From Actinomycetota bacterium (GTDB lineage Bacteria; Actinomycetota; Humimicrobiia; Humimicrobiales; Humimicrobiaceae), in NCBI GenBank assembly GCA_023379515.1, contig JAMCQQ010000118.1, positions 1 to 16,066 on the forward strand: a stretch of 16,066 nucleotides of DNA. The letters run 5' to 3'. The number at the start of each line of letters is the position of its first letter. Positions within the stretch are counted from its first letter, which is position 1. Positions 1 to 4,415 of the stretch are shown one piece after another. Position numbers and translations under genes: made by a program. Under the pieces are notes generated by a model that saw only the letters and a program-made list of their open reading frames with translations, ran no database searches and was not told where the DNA came from.

Positions 1-125
1 GAGATCATACTGAAATGGAAGTAAAGCTAATTACACCGATAGCAATGGAAGAGGGACTGCGTTTTGCTATCCGTGAAGGCGGAAGAACCATAGGTGCCGG
101 AAGCATATCCAAAATAATAGAGTAG
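1..125 (+). CDS. tuf: Elongation factor Tu, C-terminal fragment (cut by window edge)
   Basis: The reading frame opened at base 3 gives the last 40 residues of EF-Tu domain 3, including [20 protein letters not shown], then EGGRTIGAG and SISKIIE before a TAG stop at 123-125. EF-Tu is the GTPase that carries aminoacyl-tRNA to the ribosomal A site. GGRTIGAG with a short hydrophobic tail is the family's C-terminal signature. The gene lies upstream of rpmG and tRNA-Trp, the common position of a second tuf copy in bacteria where the tuf/secE/nusG and str groups are contiguous. Only the 3' end is visible, so integrity of the whole gene cannot be judged. A separate tuf start lies at the other end of the window, in the same orientation. 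Confidence 0.96.
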   Translation, partial: DHTEMEVKLITPIAMEEGLRFAIREGGRTIGAGSISKIIE

Positions 126-158
126 CAATATTAAGACATAAATAAAACAAATTTTATG

Positions 159-187
159 TTGACATAAATAATGCTAAATGTTAGTTT
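159..187 (+). promoter_or_regulatory. Candidate sigma70-type promoter for rpmG-tRNA-secE-nusG
   Basis: A perfect -35 TTGACA at 159-164 is followed after 17 bases by TAGTTT at 182-187, a moderate -10. The expected start site near 194 leaves a leader of about 40 bases before the rpmG start. An 11-base direct repeat, GACATAAATAA, occurs at 135-145 and 161-171; the second copy overlaps the -35. The distance and geometry are good but the -10 is imperfect, and no strong terminator separates it from the upstream tuf. Confidence 0.55.
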
Positions 188-232
188 ATTAACTTGTCTT
201 TATTTATGGAAATATCTTAAAGTGGAGTTAAA

Positions 233-382
233 GTGAGAGTTAATATTACATTGGCTTGCAGTGACTGCAAGAGAAGAAATTATACAAGTGTTAAAAATAA
301 GAAAAACGATCCTGACAGAATAGAGATTAAAAAATATTGCAAGTGGTGTAAGAAGCATACGGTGCATAAGGAGACCAGATAG
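233..382 (+). CDS. rpmG: 50S ribosomal protein L33, zinc-binding type
   Basis: A 49-residue protein beginning [12 protein letters not shown] matches bacterial L33, a small 50S protein near the E site. Two CxxC pairs, C9/C12 and C36/C39, form the zinc-ribbon pattern of the zinc-containing (C+) L33 form, so this is not the zinc-free paralogue. I chose the GTG at 233 because GGAG sits at 224-227 with normal spacing and the product has the usual L33 length. The tuf-rpmG-tRNA-Trp-secE-nusG order is widespread in bacteria and supports the call. The TAG stop occupies 380-382, and its last two bases are also the first two bases of the tRNA-Trp gene, so the coding region and the mature tRNA overlap. 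Confidence 0.95.
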   Translation: MRVNITLACSDCKRRNYTSVKNKKNDPDRIEIKKYCKWCKKHTVHKETR

Positions 383-456
383 GGCTGTAGCTCCAATGGT
401 AGAGCATCGGTCTCCAAAACCGAGTGTTGGGGGTTCGAGTCCCTCCAGCCCTGCCA
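381..456 (+). tRNA. trnW: tRNA-Trp (anticodon CCA, CCA end encoded)
   Basis: The 76-base sequence folds as a full cloverleaf. The acceptor stem AGGGCTG (381-387) pairs with CAGCCCT (446-452), followed by discriminator G453 and an encoded CCA at 454-456. The D stem is GCTC/GAGC, the anticodon stem TCGGT/ACCGA and the anticodon loop CTCCAAA, giving CCA and hence tryptophan. The T arm is GGGGG TTCGAGT CCCTC with one G-T pair. The A1-U72 pair and discriminator G are normal for bacterial tRNA-Trp. The gene starts inside the rpmG stop codon, so it must be cut from the mRNA of rpmG and secE by RNase P and 3' processing. The 3' part from C436 on is the start of a 202-bp tandem repeat. Confidence 0.97.
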
Positions 457-637
457 TATAAAAGTATTACTGTTATTTGAAAATTAAACTTAAATTAAGA
501 GGCTGTGAAATATGCCGGTGGCATATTTCAGGGACTCGAAAGGACGGACTGAAGCGAAGTGCAAGCGAACTGATAGTGAGCGTAAGCGAAGCGTAAGGAG
601 TCCGCGTCTCTGCAGCGAACGAAGTGAGACGAAAGAA
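436..637 (+). repeat. 202-bp tandem repeat, copy 1 (starts in tRNA-Trp T loop)
   Basis: This unit is followed immediately by a copy (638-839) that I read as identical base for base. Its first 21 bases are the 3' end of tRNA-Trp from the T loop to CCA. It then holds an AT-rich stretch, a perfect 11-bp hairpin at 506-516/520-530 (loop GGT), and a structured section rich in AGCG words. Nested stems are 545-550/599-604 (CGGACT/AGTCCG) and 605-610/626-631 (CGTCTC/GAGACG). They are enclosed by 530-538/638-646 (AGGGACTCG/CGAGTCCCT), which closes on the start of the next copy. No coding region or ribosome binding site is convincing inside it. Confidence 0.93.
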
Positions 638-839
638 CGAGTCCCTCCAGCCCTGCCATATAAAAGTATTACTGTTATTTGAAAATTAAACTTAAATTAA
701 GAGGCTGTGAAATATGCCGGTGGCATATTTCAGGGACTCGAAAGGACGGACTGAAGCGAAGTGCAAGCGAACTGATAGTGAGCGTAAGCGAAGCGTAAGG
801 AGTCCGCGTCTCTGCAGCGAACGAAGTGAGACGAAAGAA
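638..839 (+). repeat. 202-bp tandem repeat, copy 2
   Basis: It is an exact second copy of 436-637, offset by 202 bases. It begins with a detached duplicate of the tRNA-Trp 3' end (T-loop part through CCA at 656-658). The same hairpins recur 202 bases downstream of those in copy 1, for example the 11-bp hairpin at 708-718/722-732. Its enclosing stem 732-740 pairs with 840-848 in the partial third copy. Absence of differences suggests a recent duplication, active homogenisation or an assembly error. Confidence 0.92.
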
Positions 840-862
840 CGAGTCCCTCCAGCCCTGCCATA
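840..862 (+). repeat. Partial third copy of the repeat (tRNA-Trp 3'-end duplicate)
   Basis: These 23 bases equal the first 23 bases of each 202-bp unit: tRNA-Trp T-loop remainder, T-stem and acceptor 3' strands, discriminator, CCA and TA. Identity stops at 863, where AGTAAG replaces TAAAAG. The array therefore has the form tRNA 3' end, unit, 3' end, unit, 3' end. This is the shape expected when an insertion at a tRNA 3' end is bounded by attachment-site-like direct repeats. No integrase gene is present in the window. Confidence 0.9.
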
Positions 863-887
863 AGTAAGTAAAAAAGAATGGAAAGAA

Positions 888-1202
888 ATGGCTAAGCAAA
901 AGATTCCAACTAAATTCAGGCAAAAGGCAATGATGGAGAAAATGATGCAGGAAAGAAAACCTCCATCAGCTCCAGCCAGGAAAAAAATAAACTGGAAAAA
1001 ATTTATCAGAGAACTTCCAGGTAAAATTGCAAAGTTTTTCAGAGATGTAGTTCACGAATTAAGAAAAGTATCATGGCCTACAAGAAATGATCTTTTAAGA
1101 TACACAATTGTTGTAATAGCTACTATTGCAATTTTTGGTATTTTACTTGGTGTTTTTGACTTTATCTGGACAAAAGTTGTAGAAGTTTTAGCCGGAATAT
1201 AA
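888..1202 (+). CDS. secE: Preprotein translocase subunit SecE
   Basis: The 104-residue protein has a basic, Met-rich N-terminal extension (residues 1-40), then the SecE amphipathic helix and conserved motif VHELRKVSWPTR, and one hydrophobic transmembrane segment (about residues 73-97, TIVVIATIAIFGILLGVFDF). SecE clamps the SecY channel in the inner membrane and is needed for protein export. The single-helix form is the one found in most bacteria outside the enteric group, whose SecE has three helices. The start at 888 is preceded by a GGAAAG purine run at 880-885. It lies 25 bases after the partial third repeat and is followed by nusG after 21 bases, the usual secE-nusG pair. Confidence 0.96.
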   Translation: MAKQKIPTKFRQKAMMEKMMQERKPPSAPARKKINWKKFIRELPGKIAKFFRDVVHELRKVSWPTRNDLLRYTIVVIATIAIFGILLGVFDFIWTKVVEVLAGI

Positions 1203-1223
1203 TAGTAAAGGTGTAATTGTTTT

Positions 1224-1748
1224 ATGAGACCAAGATGGTATGTGATTCATTCTTATGCCGGATATGAAAACAAGGTAAAATTAAATCTTGAGCATAGGAA
1301 GGAATCTATGAATATGAGCAACAAAATATTTGATATTTATATACCCACAGAAGATGTAATGGAAATTCATAGTGGTAAAAAACACGTTTCATCAAAAAAA
1401 GTTTTTCCAGGTTATCTTCTGGTAAAGATGCTTCTTGATGATGATTCATGGTATGTAGTCAGAAATACTCCTGGAGTAACAGGTTTTGTAGGAAGTGAAG
1501 ATACGCCGCACCCGCTTTCGGAAGATGAAGTTAACAGGATAATGAAGAAAGTAGTTGCAGAAAAACCCAGACCAAAAACTGACTTTGAAATAGGCATGCC
1601 TATAAAGGTTACAAGCGGTCCGTTTGCTAATTTTGACGGGACGGTAAGTGAGATCAATATTGATCAGGGTAAAATGAGAGTTCTTGTTTCAATTTTTGGA
1701 AGACAAACTCCTGTGGAGCTTAATTTTGATCAGGTTGCAAAGATTTAA
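1224..1748 (+). CDS. nusG: Transcription termination/antitermination factor NusG
   Basis: The 174-residue protein starts MRPRWYVIHSYAGYENKVK, the typical opening of the NGN domain (about residues 1-110), which binds the RNA polymerase beta' clamp and beta protrusion. The C-terminal KOW domain is visible as PIKVTSGPFANFDGTVSEI followed by VLVSIFGR and a hydrophobic end (about residues 125-174). It partners Rho or the ribosomal protein S10 in known systems. The length is standard and there is no extra inserted domain. AAAGGTG at 1207-1213 lies 10 bases before the ATG. The end of the gene overlaps a candidate promoter for rplK. Confidence 0.97.
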   Translation: MRPRWYVIHSYAGYENKVKLNLEHRKESMNMSNKIFDIYIPTEDVMEIHSGKKHVSSKKVFPGYLLVKMLLDDDSWYVVRNTPGVTGFVGSEDTPHPLSEDEVNRIMKKVVAEKPRPKTDFEIGMPIKVTSGPFANFDGTVSEINIDQGKMRVLVSIFGRQTPVELNFDQVAKI

Positions 1749-1763
1749 ATAATTTTTTATAAT
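1735..1763 (+). promoter_or_regulatory. Candidate promoter for rplKA, overlapping nusG 3' end
   Basis: TTGCAA at 1735-1740, inside the last nusG codons, is separated by exactly 17 bases from a perfect TATAAT at 1758-1763. A start near 1770 would give a leader of about 27 bases before rplK. A separate promoter before rplK is known in Escherichia coli, so the position makes sense, but AT-rich intergenic DNA yields chance -10 boxes easily. Confidence 0.5.
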
Positions 1764-1796
1764 TAATAGTTTTTATTTTGTTATAAAGAGGAAAAA

Positions 1797-2219
1797 ATGG
1801 CAAAGAAAATAACAGCACAGGTTAAATTACAGGTGACAGCAGGTCAGGCAAACCCTGCTCCTCCAATTGGGCCTGCTCTTGGACAGCATGGCATAAATAT
1901 AATGGAGTTTTGCAAGCAGTTCAATGAGCAGACAGCAAACCAGACCGGCACAGTTCTTCCTGTAATTATTACTATTTATGCAGACAGAACTTTTTCTTTT
2001 ATTACTAAAACCCCTCCTGCTGTGGTACTTCTGAAAAAAGCTTTGAATGTTGAAAAGGGCTCAAAAGAGCCAAACAGAACAAAGGTTGGAGAGATTTCCA
2101 GAGCTCAGGTGGAGGAAATAGCAAAACTTAAGCTTAAGGATTTAAATGCAAGAACAGTTGAATCTGCTGTAAAGGTAATAGAAGGGACTGCTCGAAGCAT
2201 GGGAGTGAAAGTAGTTTAA
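1797..2219 (+). CDS. rplK: 50S ribosomal protein L11
   Basis: The 140-residue protein begins [20 protein letters not shown] and continues [12 protein letters not shown], the hallmark of L11. It binds the 23S rRNA GTPase-associated region at the stalk base and contacts elongation factors. The N-terminal proline-rich part (P20, P22, P23, P26) is the region where thiopeptide antibiotics act in known L11 proteins. The C-terminal rRNA-binding domain ends with [14 protein letters not shown]. Length is normal. A purine-rich AGAGGA at 1787-1792 precedes the ATG. rplA follows 37 bases later, the conserved L11-L1 pair. Confidence 0.98.
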   Translation: MAKKITAQVKLQVTAGQANPAPPIGPALGQHGINIMEFCKQFNEQTANQTGTVLPVIITIYADRTFSFITKTPPAVVLLKKALNVEKGSKEPNRTKVGEISRAQVEEIAKLKLKDLNARTVESAVKVIEGTARSMGVKVV

Positions 2220-2256
2220 AATTTTACAGATTTATGAAGTTTAAAGGAAGGTTGTT

Positions 2257-2970
2257 GTGAAGAGAGGTAAAAAATATCTGGAAAAAGCTAAAGATAGAGA
2301 TAAGACAGCTCCTGTTTCTCCGTTTTCAGCTATAAAGTGGATTAAAGAACATAGTTTTGCAAAGTTTGATGAATCTGTTGATCTTTCAATAAACTTGGGT
2401 GTTGATCCAAGAAAGGCAGATCAGATAGTTAGAGGTACTATTGTACTACCTAACGGTAGTGGCAGAATTCCAAAAATTCTTGTTTTTGCGCAGGGTGATA
2501 AAGCTACAGAAGCAAAGAATGCAGGAGCAGATTATGTTGGAGGAGATGATTTTGTAGAGAAAGTTAACAGCGGATGGCTTGATTTTGATATCTGTATATC
2601 CACACCTGATATGATGAAAAACGTAGGCAAACTTGGAAAAGTTCTGGGTCCCAGAAAATTAATGCCTAATCCGAAATCAGGAACAGTTACAATGGATATT
2701 GAAAGAACTGTCAAAGAAATTAAGAAAGGCAGACTCGAATTCAGAACAGATAAATTTGGTGTAATTCATATTCCAATAGGCAGAGTAAGTTTCGAAGCAA
2801 AACAGCTTGCTGAAAATTACTTGGCATTAATTGATGCAATTATAAAAGCAAAGCCTTCTGCTGCCAAAGGAAAGTATCTGAAATCTGTTTATATTTCATC
2901 AACTATGGGGCCTGCTTTAAGAATTGATTTAAATAAATCCATCGAATCAGAGATGGAGGAAGTAGCATAA
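2257..2970 (+). CDS. rplA: 50S ribosomal protein L1
   Basis: The 237-residue product has the L1 pattern: [20 protein letters not shown] near the N-terminus, then [19 protein letters not shown], and the signature [16 protein letters not shown]1 forms the mobile L1 stalk at the ribosomal E site and represses its own operon in several bacteria. I chose the GTG at 2257 because AAGGAAG at 2244-2250 lies 6 bases upstream and the length matches the family. It is probably co-transcribed with rplK. The stop at 2968-2970 is followed by the leader of rplJ. Confidence 0.97.
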   Translation: MKRGKKYLEKAKDRDKTAPVSPFSAIKWIKEHSFAKFDESVDLSINLGVDPRKADQIVRGTIVLPNGSGRIPKILVFAQGDKATEAKNAGADYVGGDDFVEKVNSGWLDFDICISTPDMMKNVGKLGKVLGPRKLMPNPKSGTVTMDIERTVKEIKKGRLEFRTDKFGVIHIPIGRVSFEAKQLAENYLALIDAIIKAKPSAAKGKYLKSVYISSTMGPALRIDLNKSIESEMEEVA

Positions 2971-2997
2971 ACTTATAGTTTTTTAATAAATAAAAAA

Positions 2998-3111
2998 CAA
3001 ACCATAGACGGCGGGTGTTGTAAAAATATAAAAATACAACTTAATTTCCTGCCCAGGTTGATATTAGGAAATTATTTTATCGGCCTGATAGATGGGTCGA
3101 TTTTGTTTTTT
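2998..3111 (+). ncRNA. Ribosomal protein L10 leader RNA with attenuator
   Basis: The 179-base gap between rplA and the annotated rplJ start matches the known L10 leader class. GGCGGG (3010-3015) pairs with CCTGCC (3048-3053), with an inner hairpin GTTGTA/TACAAC (3017-3022/3035-3040) and the conserved-looking TTAATTTCCTGCC segment. In Bacillus subtilis the L10(L12)4 complex binds such a leader and causes termination before rplJL. Here a terminator-like hairpin CGGCC/GGTCG at 3081-3099 is followed by a T-rich run at 3101-3111. A competing pairing TAATTTCCT/AGGAAATTA (3042-3050/3066-3074) shares CCT with the first stem, so two exclusive folds are possible. The match is from memory of the family, not from a covariance search. 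Confidence 0.82.
3081..3111 (+). terminator. Attenuator-like intrinsic terminator in the rplJ leader
   Basis: CGGCC at 3081-3085 pairs with GGTCG at 3095-3099 (one G-T pair), with an extra T-G pair possible inside, and is followed by ATTTTGTTTTTTA. It lies before rplJ and downstream of the L10-binding-like fold, so it is best read as a conditional terminator. CAGG at 3054-3057 can pair with CCTG at 3084-3087 in its 5' arm, a possible antiterminator contact. Confidence 0.68.
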
Positions 3112-3155
3112 ACAGCAGGATTAATATTTAAGAATTAAAAACGGGGGTTTTGAAA

Positions 3156-3683
3156 TTGATAAAAAATGAAAAGATGAATAAGGTTAGCTTAATAAAGCAG
3201 GAATTTGCAAACAACTGCGGCCTTATATTTACCGATCATACTAATTTAAAGTCAGATCAGTCGGTATTGATAAGAGACAGACTATATGAAGTTGAAGCAA
3301 CTTTAATGATCTTGAAAAATACTCTTGCAAGCATTGCAGCATCGGATTTTTTCAAGGATATTGATCTGGGCAGCACCTTAAAAGGTCCAACCAGCGTTAT
3401 TATCAGCCATAAGGATTTAATTAAAACAGCAAAGATACTTAAAGATATTATTAAAGAATTTGATATTTTAAAACCAAAAGGCGCAGTTATTGATGGTAAA
3501 TTTGTAAGTGCAAATGGTGTTAATATGCTTGCAAACCTGCCGCCAAGGGAAGTATTAATTTCCCAGGTCATAAGCGGACTTGCAAGTCCGATATATAAGC
3601 TTGTAAGTGTTCTTAGCAATTTACCGCAAAAACTGGTTTTAACATTAAGCGCAATTCAGAAAGAAAAGGAAAAAGCAAGTTAA
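3156..3683 (+). CDS. rplJ: 50S ribosomal protein L10
   Basis: The protein (175 residues from this start) has the L10 layout. An N-terminal rRNA-binding domain includes NKVSLIKQEFANNCGLIFTD and KSDQSVLIRDRLYEVEATL, with TLKGPTSVIIS in the middle. A C-terminal helix with LSNLPQKLVLTLSAIQKEKE binds L7/L12 dimers. L10 anchors the stalk that recruits translation factors. There are two in-frame TTG starts, at 3150 and 3156. I prefer 3156 because the GGGGG at 3143-3147 is then 8 bases away rather than 2. An ATG at 3174 is also possible but would trim the N-terminus. Expression is probably controlled by the upstream L10 leader. Confidence 0.94.
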   Translation: MIKNEKMNKVSLIKQEFANNCGLIFTDHTNLKSDQSVLIRDRLYEVEATLMILKNTLASIAASDFFKDIDLGSTLKGPTSVIISHKDLIKTAKILKDIIKEFDILKPKGAVIDGKFVSANGVNMLANLPPREVLISQVISGLASPIYKLVSVLSNLPQKLVLTLSAIQKEKEKAS

Positions 3684-3712
3684 AAAATTTAATTTAATTT
3701 TAAGGAGGAAAA

Positions 3713-4108
3713 ATGGCAAAGGAAATAAAAACAGAAGATATTATAAGTGCAATTGAAAATATGACGGTTCTGCAACTGGCAGAGCTTGTTAAAACTCTTG
3801 AGGAAAAATTTGGTGTAAGTGCCCAGGCAATGATGGCTGCACCTGCTGCAAATGCCGCTGCACCTGCTGCCGGAACTGCTGTAGTTGAAGAAGAAAAGAC
3901 TGAATTTGATGTTCAGCTTAAAGCTGCAGGAGAAAAGAAAATACAGGTAATAAAAGTGGTAAGGGCACTGACAGGTCTTGGTTTAAAAGAAGCTAAAGAT
4001 CTGGTTGACAGCGCACCAAGTCTTGTAAAAGAAAAGATTTCAAAGGAAGAAGCAGAAAAAATTAAAAAAGAGCTTGAAGAAAATGGCGCTGAAGTAGAAA
4101 TCAAATAA
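3713..4108 (+). CDS. rplL: 50S ribosomal protein L7/L12
   Basis: The 131-residue protein has the three L7/L12 parts: an N-terminal dimerisation domain (about 1-37, with [20 protein letters not shown]), a flexible Ala-rich hinge (about 40-57), and the C-terminal factor-binding domain (about 62-131, with [20 protein letters not shown] and [17 protein letters not shown]). Several copies form the ribosomal stalk and stimulate the GTPases EF-G and EF-Tu. The strongest ribosome binding site in the window, AAGGAGG at 3702-3708, precedes it, in keeping with L7/L12 being made in excess over other ribosomal proteins. It follows rplJ by 29 bases. Confidence 0.98.
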   Translation: MAKEIKTEDIISAIENMTVLQLAELVKTLEEKFGVSAQAMMAAPAANAAAPAAGTAVVEEEKTEFDVQLKAAGEKKIQVIKVVRALTGLGLKEAKDLVDSAPSLVKEKISKEEAEKIKKELEENGAEVEIK

Positions 4109-4210
4109 TCTGGATGCCATTTAAAAATTTTTAATCTAAATTTTCAGGCAGCGAAAAATATTATTATTTGTTATAATTAAACAAGCTAAATAAGATATAA
4201 AATAAACTTT

Positions 4211-4262
4211 AGGCAGGTTACCTTAAAAATTAAAAAATAAGGTAAACTGCCTATTGATTTTT
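4211..4262 (+). terminator. Terminator-like hairpin between rplL and rpoB
   Basis: AGGCAG (4211-4216) and TTACCTTA (4218-4225) pair with TAAGGTAA (4238-4245) and CTGCCT (4247-4252). This makes a 14-bp stem with one G-A mismatch and a 12-base A-rich loop. A short T run (4258-4262) begins 5 bases after the stem, so termination may be partial. A partial terminator in this interval is known in Escherichia coli, where it reduces rpoBC transcription relative to rplL. Confidence 0.68.
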
Positions 4263-4281
4263 AATGTTTATTTGTTATACT
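4254..4281 (+). promoter_or_regulatory. Candidate promoter for rpoBC
   Basis: TTGATT at 4254-4259 and TATACT at 4276-4281 are separated by 16 bases. It sits just after the terminator-like hairpin, overlapping its T run, and would give an untranslated leader of about 125 bases before rpoB. That leader contains a further nested AT-rich hairpin at 4331-4358 (AGTGA/TCACT around AGTAA/TTACT). Both promoter boxes are imperfect. Confidence 0.45.
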
Positions 4282-4415
4282 TAGTGTTTGCAACTTTTTA
4301 GGGCATTCTTTTTTGGCATCCTCTAATAAAGTGAGCTAGTAAGTTTACTTTTTCACTGAAATCAAATTTTTTAATTAAAATTAATTATTTTACAAATAAA
4401 AGGGGAGAATTATTA

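Larger units (their letters stand above)
4109..4415 (+). other. rplL-rpoB intergenic region (307 bp)
   Basis: No open frame here looks coding. The region holds the terminator-like hairpin (4211-4262), the candidate rpoBC promoter (4254-4281), and the nested hairpin at 4331-4358. It ends with a GGGGAG ribosome binding site at 4402-4407 for rpoB. The stretch 4109-4210 is AT-rich and shows nothing I can name. Confidence 0.75.

Noticed and set aside
135..160. Terminator for the upstream tuf (ACATAAA/TTTATGT)
   Set aside because: The stem is nearly all A-T and lacks a following T run.
200..457. Minus-strand open frame of 85 codons over rpmG and tRNA-Trp
   Set aside because: It is antisense to a confidently called L33 gene and a tRNA, and its N-terminal residues are simply the antisense of the tRNA.
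434..462. Promoter TTCGAG-17-TATAAA overlapping the tRNA 3' end
   Set aside because: The -35 matches poorly, and the same spacing in the second repeat has an even worse -35.
638..658. Additional tRNA genes at the downstream 3'-end copies
   Set aside because: Only the T-loop remainder, 3' strands and CCA are present; no anticodon arm or acceptor 5' strand precedes them.
436..862. CRISPR-like array
   Set aside because: The repeats are 202 bp and directly adjacent without unique spacers, and no cas gene is nearby.
675..923. Minus-strand open frame of 82 codons across the second repeat and the secE start
   Set aside because: It lies mostly in a structured repeat and overlaps the secE start, shows no ribosome binding site and no family resemblance.
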